The notes below the pieces were generated by a model. It did no database searches. It saw nothing but the letters and a program-made list of their open reading frames with translations, and was not told the origin of the DNA. From Notospermus geniculatus (taxonomy: Eukaryota; Nemertea; Pilidiophora; Heteronemertea; Lineidae): a stretch of DNA of 64,000 nucleotides. The stretch spans positions 62,001-126,000 of the forward strand of contig NMRB01000855.1 in assembly GCA_002633025.1 (NCBI GenBank), written 5' to 3'. The position numbers and the translations under genes are program-made. This document shows, one piece after another, positions 12,464-24,995 of this stretch (position 1 is the stretch's first letter; each line of letters begins with the position of its first letter).

Positions 12464-13374
12464 TCATTTTGTGTGTCGTTTTTTGTGCTCTATGTTGGAT
12501 GACAGTATCTTCAAGATCAGAGGAGCATGGTCAACTGAAATACTCACTCCATCGTGTACATGTAAGAGAACTGCTGTACGGAGTAGAGCCATTGTCTTAA
12601 TCGACCACACCCCCACAGATGCTTTATGGACATGCCTTTCTAGGCAAGCAGTTTACCATGTGACTGTTTCTTGTTTGAAAGCAGTTCATGTTCCCACTGA
12701 ACATCAGTGAAGATGCAGCCTTCGTCGAACAGAGGGTGCTTATCATGCGACAGAAGTTCTCCAAGAGTTACAGCAGGGACAAGAAACAATTCAAAGCAAC
12801 AAATCTTCATTGAGTCATCCAGCTTATCTAAGATGCCATACATCAGCGGTGAACACCAAATGGTAAAACTGCAACTAAATGGTTAACTCAATTTCCTTTC
12901 ACGTCTGCACTAATTAGATCTTCTAAATATATACTTGAAGCCCCCCGATCTGGTACCGATCTCATTCCGCGGGTATAAAAGTCAGGATTACGCGACATAA
13001 AAAGTGATCCAAAATGTTCACGGAGCTTAACAGAAGCAATTAGACTGCTTACCGCTGCTGATAGCAAATGTAATAGCAATATATAAGATAAAATAGCTCG
13101 TGGAAGGAAATATCGTCGCCAATGGAGGTTTTTGCACTTCGCGGCGTGGAGCCTGGGTAAAAAGAGCTTGATTAATGTAAGCAATCATTATCAGGCAATG
13201 TTTGATCAGAATGAAGAGAATGCCTTCTAAACGGCATCGTTACTGTGCATGGAATGGGATACAGTGGGAGGTTAAAGTGGTAAAGAGAGTGGTGGAGGTA
13301 GAACGCGGTAGGTGGTCGAGGGGTGAAGGTAAGGGCAATCGAGGGGCAGATGGGGACGGTGTCAAATTGGTGCC
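12464..13374. other. no supported gene
   Basis: Short ORFs only. The reverse ORF at 12888-13184 and the forward ORF starting at 13202 lack recognisable motifs. Confidence 0.3.
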
Positions 13375-13605
13375 ATCTGGTGAGACATCTCAAGCTCACA
13401 TCACTGCCAAATCCAACCTTGTTTTTCAATGTTTAAAACGGCACCACCTGAGGAACAATCTGAAGATTGCATCATTCGTGCACATCACTCCTAGCCTTGC
13501 CTTTCTTCAAACTGGCACCATTTGTGCCCAGTTTTGTCTTTCAATGCTCAGTAACACCGTTGGACAAACCATAAGTCTGCATCACTCGCCGTGCATATAG
13601 GTGCC
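13375..13605. repeat. degenerate about 115 bp tandem repeat, 2 units
   Basis: TTTTTCAATG...CGGCACCACC near 13423 is echoed by TCTTTCAATGCTCAGTAACACC near 13537. Both are followed by a ..GCATCA(T)TC(G).GTGCA segment. The forward ORF over the region (13202-13600) is probably an artefact. Confidence 0.45.
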
Positions 13606-14242
13606 CTGCCTCGACTTCTGAGTTCCCAGGCCACACTGGGGTTCGAATGATGTCACAAGAAAGGCAATGAATGATCCGGTGCTGGCCAGTGTCAATTTCA
13701 ACAGACAGCAGCAGTATCAGGGGCAGGACACATCACAGTCCCTTTGGACTATCAGGACATTCTCACCAAAGAGAGGCTCTACAAGCCACGACAGTCACAT
13801 TTATGAAGATCAGGCTTGAATCAATCAAAGGTTAACCGATGAGCTTTTATTGTGTAAATCAGCACAGATTTAGTTAGATATTTAATCAGAGAATGTTGTA
13901 TATTTAGAAAACATACTTTGAAAACTGAATAAGAGTATACTTGGTATGTTCTGGCATTTCAATGATATTTGAAAATTTTTTAAAAGAAATAAGCAATTGA
14001 TGATTACCTACACTATTTCACACACATGTATCGGCCAAACGCTTGACATACACGTATTTCTCTTTCAATCGATATATAGTTTCTAATATAAAGAAGTGAA
14101 TGTCTATAAATAGAACAGATTGAATGGGAAATATGGGCTCGATAAATGATGCGGTGATGTCAAATCTATACAGGTGATGAGATGAATGCAAGGATCTTCG
14201 ATCTCATCAGTTACGACTAATGAGTAACTTGCTTCACTTTTA
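13606..14242. other. AT-rich, no feature seen
   Basis: No ORF of note and no splice-supported exon. Strongly AT-rich between 13840 and 14150. Confidence 0.35.
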
Positions 14243-14398
14243 CCCCAACAGGGCGGCGCTGAGAGCGGTTTTTGCACCAAACATGTTCAAAAGAGAGCAA
14301 AGCAATTCAATAATGTAGCATCATGATGTCATTGATCCAGTCCAAAGGGATAAAACAATGAAAAAGATCAAATGCTCACAGCGCCGCCAAGTGGTGGT
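14243..14398. mobile_element. short foldback element
   Basis: Left end GGGCGGCGCTGAGAGC (14251-14266) pairs with TGCTCACAGCGCCGCC (14373-14388). A similar terminal motif, CACTTGGAGGCGCTGTGA, occurs near 58020. Arms are about 25 bp and imperfect. No target-site duplication could be fixed. Confidence 0.45.
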
Positions 14399-14520
14399 AA
14401 TTGGAAGTTTTTCATTAGGTCTCACTGGCTCTGAGTTGGGAAGCTGCAAACTGTTGTTGATCAGAAAACTTGCTGAGATGGAGAATTTCAAGGATGCTGG
14501 ATGAATCTTTATTCAGTGTG

Positions 14521-14690
14521 GAGCCACGGAGGTATAGTGGCTCTGGTCTCTGGCTAGTGGTCATGAGGTCCCAGGTTCAAATCCCTCAGTCAACGTGACA
14601 CTCTGGGCAGGTGTCTTTGCCTCACTCCACCCAGAATGGGTATCGATCTGAATAATGAGGGTTAGCAGCTCCTCTGAGTTCTTTGAAGAG
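14521..14690 (+). mobile_element. tRNA-derived SINE, family S2
   Basis: There is an A-box-like GGTATAGTGGCTCTGG (14531-14546) and a perfect B box GGTTCAAATCC (14574-14584). The body contains CACTCTGGGCAGGTGTC and CTCACTCCACCCAGAATGGG, and the tail AGCAGCTCCTCTGAGTTC. That tail recurs in the elements at 39944-40030 and 54318-54385. Confidence 0.7.
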
Positions 14691-15617
14691 AACTTTTTTC
14701 ATCTCTGAAGGGTTTCAGAGCAGCAAGGGGTTGAAGTTTGTCTCTACCATACTTGCTATCAGACTATAAACCACAATTTTACCTTTCAACTTTTGTCATT
14801 TAGATCCAAACTAAAACTTCCCAGACACAGACAAAAACATGATCGTAAGATGTGGAAAATGTCAAGCATCAGTTTCATGATGTATGTTAGAACACAGCAC
14901 ATATATTGAAACGAACAGAAGATACGGCTGGATCGCTGGATCTAATGGATGGTATTCAAAACATATCACCTCTGGCAAAAAGCATCTTCTGCAAATATCA
15001 CAATACTTCAGAGCAGTACCAACTCAAGTAGATCAACTTAATCATGTACATGTACTAAGCAGTGTGCATGAGAGGCAAAATGAACATATCTCTATGATAC
15101 TGCTGTTATGCAACTTTTTTAATGATTTTTAACAAGTTATATGAACTTTACAACAAGCTCTGTGCATTCTGATACATAGTGTGGGAATCACTACAGAAGA
15201 CTGATAGAAAATGTGCATAATTCTCCATCCACTGATGGAACATCAACAGATTTCACCCCAACTAGGATACCATACTTCTGTACATTGAAGTACATAATTT
15301 GTCTGTATTTTCATTCAAGTACAAACGAACTGAACAATTACAATGATGAAATGCATAATTAACAAACTCATCTACATTTTGCCCACTTTTTCATGCAACA
15401 TATTTCACATATCAGGCATGTGGTATTGGTAAATAATCCTCGGCAATATTTTTTTACATTGATTATGGAAATGATAAGAGTGAGAGCTAGAGAATGTTTA
15501 TAATCCCGAGAGGAATGTCCGCGTTATTCTATTTGCTCACCATTTGATACGCTATTAACGGACACCAACTCCCACACCCGTCAGTGCCCGTGGTCAAAAT
15601 AAACAAACTCGCCATTT
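14691..15617. other. AT-rich, no feature seen
   Basis: One 82-codon ORF (14884-15132) has no recognisable motif. If the exon call at 15618 is right, the right part of this stretch would be its 3' UTR or downstream flank. I see no AATAAA signal in the nearest 140 bases. Confidence 0.3.
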
Positions 15618-15930
15618 TCAATTCTTATGTTGGATTCTATGAAGAGATGCACAGATGTCTTCTTTCTCACGAAAATCTGAAACTGGGATCCCACGATACA
15701 GATCTTGGGTCACATGGATCAGAGCCAGTGGCAGTGTCCTAAAACTGAATCTTTCAGCTTCTTCAATATTGCTCATTGGCGCAGGGATCCAGTCCGATTC
15801 CAGGACATTTGCCCCTATTTTTCCAGATATGGCAATGCAGAAGTCCATTTGATCGATTTTTACGGACAAAATCTGCGTGCCAGTGATCAACACTTTAGGT
15901 GGCAAGGTCGGCAATAGGGACCATCTTGGA
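15618..15930 (-). CDS. candidate terminal exon, product unknown
   Basis: On the minus strand, a pyrimidine-containing acceptor TTGCTGTCTTCAG ends at 15931, and an open frame of about 104 codons follows, entered after one base, to a TGA at 15618-15620. The translation has the balanced composition of real protein: ISGKIGANVLESDWIPAPMS in the middle, then a charged Arg/Glu/Asp/Lys-rich end (DFREKEDICASLHR). Codon thirds vary as in coding DNA. It contains no transmembrane segment or motif I know. No ATG start fits, which agrees with an internal or last exon. Forward-strand ORFs over the same bases look like shadows. I cannot link it to any other exon in the window, so the gene model is incomplete and the family is unidentified. 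Confidence 0.45.
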
Positions 15931-16120
15931 CTGAAGACAGCAATATTTACTCACGTTCATTGGGTTGTCTAAGTGTAGGAGGGCAAACACTGTCACTCAC
16001 CTCAATCTGTTGCTGAGGCAAAAGGCTCCGAGTTATATCCCATGATGTGAAGCAAGGAGATGATCTCCAGATGTTGTTTGGTCACAGTCTGGCAAAATCA
16101 TTCGCCGTCAAGGAGAACTT

Positions 16121-16235
16121 GGTTCATCATCCTCCCACAGCATGGATTTTTATTTTGCTCCTCTTCATCCAGTCTAGTCTCTGTGCAAGTGTATGAAGAG
16201 GAGAGAGACCAAAGCCCTGCTGTGTGACGATGAAC
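16121..16235. mobile_element. foldback MITE, family M1, copy 1
   Basis: The left arm reads GGTTCATCATCCTCCCACAG. The right arm inverted reads AGTTCATCGTCACACAGCAG followed by GGCTTTGGTCTC. The internal CTCCTCTTCATCC also pairs. It is the same family as 21161-21266 and 35199-35320. Confidence 0.75.
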
Positions 16236-19085
16236 TTAGTTTTTGGTCTTTTAACCACAGCAGCTTCAATGCAAGTGCAGAAACTGGAATTGGGGACCTG
16301 TTACCCATCTTGAGATCCTGGATTAGACAAGCAGTAGTGAGAACAAGGACTCCAATATCACCAAGTTGCCATGAGAAGAATTGGCTACAACTGTTGCTCT
16401 GGTCATGAAATCCGCCAGAACACTGTCACAGTTCATTGTTATCATGCTGACACCAGCTACGCTGTGATGACTGAACCATGCCAGCACTGCCAAGAACTGG
16501 ATTAGAGTCGTCAGGAGGAACCCACACACAATAAATCACCTAAACAGGTGAAACTCTGACAGTTACATTAACGTCAGGTCCTCTCCCAAAGCAAGTTTAC
16601 TCTGAAGTATATAACAACCTGTAGAAGAGACTACAGCTTCGTCTTGCCAGACTGGGTGGAAAAAATCACGAAGGAATGCGAGATCACCAATATCACTTAG
16701 AATCAGCAATGAGCTTGCGAGGAGAAAATCTGACCAATACCCTAAAAGGAATTCCTAGCCGGATCAGAGAATGGGATAAAAGTGGCATAGCATGAGTGAT
16801 TATTGGGGAATGGTCTGGGATGGAGGGAGGGGCAGAGATGATAAGCCACAGGCAAGATTTTAAGCCAGGTATTTGGTGAGAACTTCCACCAACTTCCATT
16901 TTTTGACTTCTTTTAGGAATTCTGATCAATGGGATGATCCTGGCCACCCTTGGAGCTATACTGACAGATGCAAATCTGATGATGACTGTAAGCTGGACGA
17001 TGTCTAAGATGTCACAAATGGAATGTAAAACTCTGCCCCTTCAGCCATCTTGCTTCTCTAGAATTCGTCAACCCACATTTTATGTCAGTTAAATTAAGAG
17101 GTTAGTAAGAAGGACATGGAGTACATCTATCCAGCCTAAAGAAACATAACCTGGTCCTCCTTGACATGTAAGATGAACATATGGCAAACTAGGAAGTATT
17201 CAACAAGTTTTTTTCTAATTTTCTTCAAGATGGCAATCGATATTAGACGAATGATGTTATTCAGGGAGGATGTGAAGGTTGGAGCTCGGGGACGAAGGAT
17301 ACAGAGTGGGTGATGTTGAGAATAAGGGTTCTTCAGTGACTTCACAATGGTCACCTGACTGCAAAGAATCGGCCATAGTTGGCCATCAAATGGCCGACGA
17401 CGACGACGTCAAAACTGTCACGTCATGACATTTTCACGTCGCGATCTGTACTGACACTGTGTTCATGCCGTGTTGCTTGACATTCTGACAGCCAATATGG
17501 CGGCATCGTGTCGTCATGGAAATGTGAAATCACGTAAAGAACCTCTAGACCACACTGCATACCAGAATCAAGGCAGTACCCTGCCATGTCATCGCGATCT
17601 TACAGAATGCATCATGGTGTCTGGCTGTGTTCGTTTATAGCCAGGAGAGTGGTTAATAAGACAAAAGAATGCATGAGCAGTAATCAGAAGGGGCTTCTCA
17701 TTTCACAAGTTTGAAGTTTCTAGAATGTCAAGGGACAAATCCGGTACACCATTGTTGACAAATGACAAACGGATTAGATGACAGAAAAATCTCAACTGTG
17801 ATATAAAAATCTCTATAATTTAATCATGTTTTTCTCATTCAATTCAAAAGGCCACGAATGAAAACCTTTCATCGATTGATCAAACAAACTGTTTTGACAT
17901 CGGATATCCGTTCTGGGTTTTGATGACATCAACAAGCTGGTGGAGTTTTTAGATCTACAAAGCAAACCTGGTTACTTTTTTTGAGACTCAAATTTCTCTG
18001 CAGCTTGTTTTCTAGAACCTTCTTTTGCATCTAATGTTCGTTAAAAATACACACCATCAAAAAGACCAGTTGCATATAATTTTGCCGCCTATTTCATGAT
18101 TGACATCTCGTTGCCGCCTTTGTTTTTACCACTGGACATATTTAAGCCAGTGGGCATACGAAAATATCTATAAGTTCATGAACAACAAAGGCGTAGAGGA
18201 CGAAGTCACAGCGTGTGTGATGCAAGGCAGAGCTTAATTAATGGGAACTTCATTTTTCTAGAACATTCAGAGTTTTTTCCTGGACTTCTTGAAGAACGTT
18301 GCTTAGTACAGCTGAGGTGCACAATGGTTCTGATATCATCAATTTAGTTGATGGATTCCGCCAAAAAATGAACAGATTACATGGTTTGAAGCTGCTCAGA
18401 ATGGAGTAAGCATTCCTTTACACTTGTACGACCAGAAACCAGTGTGAAGGTGATAGCACAATATCCAAGGCTTATAAAAAATCTAACCAAGGATGACAAT
18501 AGAGATCTTGCATTCACCTTTTTAATGTTTTTCAGTTACATCCACAAAGAGATGGGATGCAAGATGCAACTCTATTGTCATCATCATCAACTCTGTAAAT
18601 ATTTCATGGTGTATATGAGAGAAATGCATTTAATATCAATTTTTTCCCCAAACCATCATCGCATTTATACATGCAGATACAATGTTGGCATACAGTACAA
18701 AGCCAGAGGGCATGGCATCACTATTTTTTTAAACTTCTTTATATTTATATCGTATTGCTGTATTCTAGTCAAAACAGAGAACAAGGGTTAAAATAATTTT
18801 CACAAAATTAGCCATGCATTAGAACGTTTATCGGGCAATAATTCGGAGAAAATCAAACCGCAATTTTGTAAATTTAATTCAACACAGATAATTAGAAAAG
18901 TGACTCAGCTCTGTCAGTCATTGCCAGGTAAAGAAGCGCTTTTTGTTGGTAGCAAGCGATCAGGTTATAATTAAGTTGAGTCTTTGTATCATGGGACTGA
19001 ACTGTCTTCAACATTTTGATAATCCAGCACAAATTTGATAAAAGTTTTAATGGGTGGTCGTAGACATTGCTATTGCAACAGCACA
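16236..19085. other. gene-poor stretch
   Basis: Short ORFs at 16323-16529 (-), 16693-16947 (-), 17136-17354 (-) and 18444-18791 (+) have no recognisable domain. A locally CpG-rich patch at 17385-17530 carries ACGTCA motifs but no clear exon. Nothing else is supported. Confidence 0.3.
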
Positions 19086-19241
19086 GAACAGGGGCCATAT
19101 TCACGAAGCCTTCGCAACTTTGCGTGCACGCAAGTCGAAGTCAGTTGTTTGGCTGCACATGCCCTATTCTCCATTGACTGCCTTACAATAGATTTGTGCG
19201 CACCAAAAGTTGCAAAGGCTTCATGAATATGGCCCCTGAAC
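19086..19241. mobile_element. foldback MITE with GAAC duplication, family M4
   Basis: The element 19090-19237 begins AGGGGCCATATTCACGAAGC and ends, inverted, AGGGGCCATATTCATGAAGC. Arms of about 45 bp continue through TTGCAACTTT. GAAC is repeated at 19086-19089 and 19238-19241. The termini closely resemble those of the element at 39822-39943. Confidence 0.85.
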
Positions 19242-19261
19242 TCAAAGGCAACATCGCACTT

Positions 19262-19369
19262 GTGATACCATGAGGGAGCATTGACAATTGATGTAACGGC
19301 TCTGTCCACTGTAGCATAGAGTTTGGCTCTTACATGTACTTCAATCAAGCCAGCTCCCACTGGTCATGG
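19262..19369. mobile_element. foldback MITE, family M2
   Basis: The right arm inverted reads CCATGACCAGTGGGAGC followed by ATTGAAGTACATG. The left arm CCATGAGGGAGC...ATTGATGTAACGGC is a shortened match. It lies only 20 bp from the neighbouring M4 element. Confidence 0.55.
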
Positions 19370-21160
19370 AGTAGGTACTGCCTTTTACCAATAGATGGCA
19401 GCAAAACTATCATCAGACTCGATACTTCCACTTCAGAATTGGACATAGCATATGACAGAACAAAATGTTCCCGCCCGAAGCAACGAATACAAGAGTGGTA
19501 ATTTCACACAGTAATTTCACTTGAGAAGTTGACAACACGGTTATTAAAATTCATACCTCAAACCACAAGTACGGAAAACAAATATGCCAGCAGGCATGAG
19601 GATTCCTATGGAAAGGATCAATCATTAGAAGAATGCCAACACTTTTAGGATTCAACAGATAATTTCATGTCCATGGGCAAGTTTGTCAGGTCAGTGTCAG
19701 TGCGGGTAGACAAATATTGTCTATGGTCTCCTAAGCGGCATGGGAATATTTTCTTTTTTGTAAGGGGACCACTCCCTCACCGTTTTCAGGTGCCAACACA
19801 ATTGCACCATCTTCAAATATACCCAGAAACATACAGCACATTGCTGTACGTTTTGTAACAGAACACGATTCATTACAGTGTACGAGAACATTAAATTTTT
19901 GTTGCCAACACGAGATAAATCTCGTCACTAAATTTAGAAGGTAATCATCAATTGCATAACCAATCTATCGGGTTCATTTTCTGTCATTTATGACAAAGTA
20001 AGACAGCAATTTGCAATAAAATTCATCTTGTCACTTGAGCGAGCATCATTTACACCGATGTTGGCAAACGCAAAGGCAGCAATTAGGCTGAGATACGCGC
20101 CTTGCCTTGAACAGACTCACCGGATAAAATTCAGGTTGTAACCTGATTGGTTTGCCTGCGGCAGGCTTATTTTTCCCTTTCTAAAAATTATTGTTATCAA
20201 GCGAGCTAGGTGATAGGACATCAACTAAATTGAATGACGACACATACTTTTTGCCAACACATGCAGTTTCTGCGGTAACATTATATGATTTTGCATACAA
20301 TACTCTGACAGAATTGCTCAGTCAGAGTTCTTTTTTTCAGGTTTAATACTGTATAATATTCATGATGCAGAAAAATCCTTTTTCTTCCAGGACAACTTTC
20401 ATTATCATTATCCTTGGTATGACAACCTCCTTTACCTTCTAAAATTTCACCTCTTTTCCCAGGACATAACATTTTCCATCATTTCCCAGACGACTTCCGT
20501 TAATTATCAGATAATTGTTTTTTAACATATTTCCAGGGTCTAATCTAACATTTGCCTCAAAAAAGCAAAACAGATAAATATAGCTCGAAGTTCAACGAAT
20601 TTCAACAAACCCGAACTGCAAAACATATTGATCGTATCTTTTTTTTAAAAAAAATTCTCCGTTTTCCACATATCCTCTCTACTCCACCTCCCTATCTACA
20701 GAATTCTAGAACGTTCCATATCAGTGTCACGGGTGAACTTTCCAACAAAGATTTCTCCTGTCACTTGACATGCTCTGGTTGTTTGATCAAGATCATCTTA
20801 GGACATGCTACTTTGTCTTGGTCACGCACGCACAATGATGAAATGGACAAAACAATTGATTTGTACGTCCTTTCATCTTTCAAACCTTTAATTAACCACA
20901 TACCAGTTCAATTGTGTTAAGGGTGTGATTGTGTACACCCATATGAGGTATGCCAACAACAGTCATGTGACCTTTTTCATTAGTAAAAGTAAATTTCTGC
21001 CTATTTTTTCATTAGTAAACAGTTTTTAATTACACAACAGATTTAGAACTTGATACTTTTGCTTCAGGAAATGTACTTTCTAGAAGACAGTGGCTGCCCA
21101 TTTCAGACAAAGTCAAGTTTAGCTTTGCTCGAAGTGATGCCGCTGCAGAATGCAGAGTGG
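19370..21160. other. no supported gene
   Basis: AT-rich, with an oligo-T/oligo-A tract at about 20638-20657. The 122-codon ORF at 20552-20920 runs through low-complexity sequence and shows no motif. Confidence 0.3.
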
Positions 21161-21266
21161 AGTTCATCATCCCATTGCAGGGCTTTGGTCTCGCTCCTCC
21201 TCAAACACTGGCAGGCAAAGTTTGTGTGGATGAAGAGGTGAAAACCCCTGCTGTGGGAGGATGAGA
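21161..21266. mobile_element. foldback MITE, family M1, copy 2 (opposite orientation)
   Basis: The left arm AGTTCATCATCCC..TGCAGG is followed by GCTTTGGTCTCGCTCCTCC. The right arm is GATGAAGAGGTGAAAACCCC then TGCTGTGGGAGGATGA. The unequal arm texts are swapped relative to copy 3, so it is inserted in reverse. Confidence 0.75.
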
Positions 21267-21434
21267 GGATATGCACCACTTCCTTACAAACAGCCTATTT
21301 TTTCAAAGCATCACAAATTGGCAATCTTTTAAACAATGGATGATAGCTTTTTTGTTTCAGAAAGCTGCAAAATCTCTTGCTACATCAGTCATTGGTCTTT
21401 TCTAGAGTTTCAGATTGTAAAGTTCCACTTGAAA

Positions 21435-21483
21435 AAGACCCCGGTTGGGGTCGAAAATTCGTGAATTCTGGAGATTGACTTCT
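21435..21483. mobile_element. single arm of M3 foldback element
   Basis: AGACCCCGGTTGGGGTCGAA and the following AATT.G.GAATT..GAGAT.GACTT match the right arm of the 12268-12461 element. No second arm is visible. Confidence 0.6.
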
Positions 21484-21742
21484 TGCTTATAGTCATCGTG
21501 AAGGTGGGCCAAATGGGACAAAATTAAAGTAGGATCACTCAGCTTAAGTATTAATGGCTTTGGCATGACTAAGATTTTGAAAATCTAGTTAACTGATTTC
21601 ACTCTTGATTTTACAGACAGAAGTGCTCCGGGCTTGTTCTCACAGAATATCACCGACCAAGAAAGTATCTTACTCACTCCCAAAGAAATGCCATTGGGTC
21701 ACTTAGAATGATGATTTCCTGATGACACCATCATCCAGGAAG

Positions 21743-23290
21743 GTATAACGTACATCACTGAGGGCATCCTCTTCAAATCTCTTGACATTCAAAGTTGAAG
21801 ACTCTTCAATACGGACATTGTCCTCTCGCTCTCAGTCCATGCATTCTGGATTACTCAAGACCCAAGTGACCACCCCAGGAATGTCAAGTTTCTAAGGAAT
21901 GAGAGGCAGGTTCTAAGATGACGTTATCGCTACGGGCATTGTCTTGGTGTATCGGAATGCTCTTGAGATTTTTTATACTATAGACTGGAGCCCTTCAAAG
22001 CGGATGCAGGACTTGCATTCACAAGCCCTGAAGCATTTTCATGATGACCCAACTGCTACGGGTAGGGTCAGTTTGGTTTCAGAATGCACTGGAGATTTTT
22101 TTACAGAGTGGTGTCCTTCAAAGAAGATGCAGGAGTCACGTTCGTGACACCTGAGGCATTTTTATGAGGCAACTGCTCAGGGCGTGCAGGATCTTCAGCC
22201 ATATGCTTTAGATTTTTTACAGGACAAAAACGGATACAGATTCTTCAGTTGCCAGCCTGAGGCACTTTCGAAATGAACCGCCTATCTGTCTGATGCCTTG
22301 ACCACACCCAAGAAAAGTTCCCTCCCCTTTTATTAGAACAACAACTGCGACAATATGAAATCTTAAGCCTAAAAGATAAAATAAGATTCCAGCTATGATT
22401 GACAGGTGATGTGACCTCCCCTGACATTTAACTTGATGTTGTTCCCAGTTTTACATAACAGGTGCAATCAGATATGGTAATGGACAGTTTGGGTTGAGTT
22501 CGCCCAGGGAAAAACCGATACGGAATAAAACATTGATAATCTTTTGACTTTAAATGTTGGAAAAAAAGCTCGGGTTATGGACATCAACCGACATGAACCA
22601 CTCAATATGATACTTGGTGATATTTTCTGTCCTGGTGACATGATACTTTGTGACATCAAGGGGTAAGTTTCAGTTAAGTTATTAATTTCGTTCAAACTCC
22701 TCAGGGGATTTCACGATACCGGCGTTGATTACCACTCATTATGACTAATAGAAATCTGAGGAAACACACAAAATCGATCCCACGTCTTCAAAAATCTGAA
22801 ACTTCCAGAAAGGCATGAACCGAGTTCCTGTCAAACGTGAACCCGCATCATAACTCACCGCTCATGTCTTGTCGGATGGTAACGTCGAGACGCACGAACC
22901 CCTATAATTGTCATTTCCTCATAAAGCACAAAGGAGAAAGATACGTAGATAACCCAGTAGCTTCCAATAACTAGATGTCAAACACAAAGGCATCGGTGAT
23001 TTCACATAGAGACCTCCGTCATGTTGGGACAACTCTTGCGTGTTATCTTGCGGACCTCTGACAAACGTTACGCAGCGGCATCGCGGAGCCATGAAATATT
23101 GCCGGCGAGATAATTGTATCCCATCCCGAAGCAAACGATGAAGAGACAATGGTGAAAATGAATCATTGGTCCCTGGCGAATATGTGTTGATTTAGCGCCA
23201 ACGCCCAAACAATGGACAAGGCGTGTGTCACGGGTAAAAGTTGTAATTATCAGCGATGATCGGGACAGAAATTGTTCACTTGGTCTGTAA
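21743..23290. repeat. direct duplication D1, left unit (1548 bp)
   Basis: Nearly identical to 23292-24842 over its whole length, with scattered substitutions and 1-3 bp indels, densest in the left third. The two units meet at a single N at 23291. Minus-strand ORFs such as 22468-22695 and 22919-23149 recur in the other unit because the sequence is copied; none is recognised as a gene. Confidence 0.95.
21950..22285. repeat. about 125 bp degenerate tandem repeat inside D1
   Basis: Three units each have GGAATGC(T/A)CT..GAGATTTTTT, then CCTTCAAAG..GATGCAGGA, then CCTGA(A/G)GCATTTT(C/T)ATGA. The third is degenerate. The array also occurs at 23500-23840. Confidence 0.65.
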
Positions 23291-23291
23291 N
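23291..23291. other. single ambiguous base at D1 junction
   Basis: The N lies exactly where the first unit ends (CTTGGTCTGTAA) and the second begins (GTATAACGTACATC). This suggests an assembler join. Other isolated Ns are at 30824 and 33557, without visible duplication beside them. Confidence 0.9.
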
Positions 23292-24842
23292 GTATAACGT
23301 ACATCACTGAGGGCATCCTCTTCAAATCTCTTGACATTCAAAGTTGAAGACTCTTCAATACGGACATTGTCCTCTTGCTCACAGTCCATGCATTCTGGAT
23401 TACTCAAGACCCAAGTGACCACCTCAGGAATGTCAAGTTTCTATGGAATGAGAGGCAGGTTCTAAGATGACGTTATCGCCACGGGGATTGTCTTGGGAGT
23501 ATCGGAATGCTCTTGAGATTTTTTATAGTTATAGACAGGGGCCCTTCAAAGCAGATGCAGAACTTGCATCCACAATGCCTGAAGCATTTTCATGATGACC
23601 CAACTGCTATGGGTAGGATCAGTATTGGTTTTGGAATGCACTTAAATATTTTTTTACAGAGTGTGTCCTTCAAAGCACACAGAGGTGTCACATTTGCGAC
23701 ACCTGAGGCATTTTTATGATGCAACTGCTCAGGGCGTGCAGGATCTTCAGCCATATGCCTTAGATTTTTTACAGGACCAAAACGGATACAGATTCTTCAT
23801 TTGCCAGCCTGAGGCACTTTCGAAGTGAACCGCCTATCTGTCTGATGCCTTGACCACACCCAAGAAAAGTTCCCTCCCCTTTTATTACAACAACAACTGC
23901 GACAATATGAAATCTTAAGCCTGAAAGATAGAATAAGATTCCAGCTATAATTGACAGGTGATGTGACCTCCCCTGACATTTAACTTGATGTTGTTCCCAG
24001 TTTTACATAACAGGTGCAATCAGATATGGTAATGGACAGTTTGGGTTGAGTTCGCCCAGGGAAAAACCGATACGGAATAAAACATTGATAATCTTTTGAC
24101 TTTAAATGTTGAAAAAAAGCTCGGGTTATGGACATCAACCGACATGAACCACTCAATATGATACTTGGTGATATTTTCTGTCCTGGTGACATGATACTTT
24201 GTGACATCAAGGGGTAAGTTTCAGTTAAGTTATTAATTTCGTTCAAACTCCTCAGGGGATTTCACGATACCGGCGTTGATTACCACTCATTATGACTAAT
24301 AGAAATCTGAGGAAACACACAAAATCGATCCCACGACTTCAAAAATCTGAAACTTCCAGAACGGCATGAACCGAGTTCCTGTCAAACGTGAACCCGCATC
24401 ATAACTCACCGCTCATATCTTGTCGGATGGTAACGTCGAGACGCACGAACCCCTATAATTGTCATTTCCTCATAAAGCACAAAGGAGAAAGATACTCTAG
24501 ATAACCCAGTAGCTTCCAATAACTAGATGTCAAACACAAAGGCATCGGTGATTTCACATAGAGACCTCCGTCATGTTGGGACAACTCTTGCGTGTTATCT
24601 TGCGGACCTCTGACAAACGTTACGCAGCGGCATCGCGGAGCCATGAAATATTGCCGGCGAGATAATTGTATCCCATCCCGAAGCAAACGATGAAGAGACA
24701 ATGGTGAAAATGAATCATTGGTCCCTGGCGAATATGTGTTGATTTAGCGCCAACGCCCAAACAATGGACAAGGCGTGTGTCACGGGTAAAAGTTGTAATT
24801 ATCAGCGATGATCGGGACAGAAATTGTTCACTTGGTCTGTAA
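23292..24842. repeat. direct duplication D1, right unit (1551 bp)
   Basis: Second copy of 21743-23290. It continues into unique sequence at CGTGGGGATGCGCTCGAGG. The left unit instead has unique sequence on its left side, the arrangement expected if two alleles were laid end to end. Confidence 0.95.
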
Positions 24843-24995
24843 CGTGGGGATGCGCTCGAGGGTATCATCAGCTGAGGCATGGTGGGGGTTATAAAACACC
24901 TTCAAGCAGCGGAAAGAAATTCCTAATAGGTTTGCAGTTTGGCCTGAGGATGCAAGGGTGAAAAACACTGATACTGTTGTTCCCCATTGCCACAT

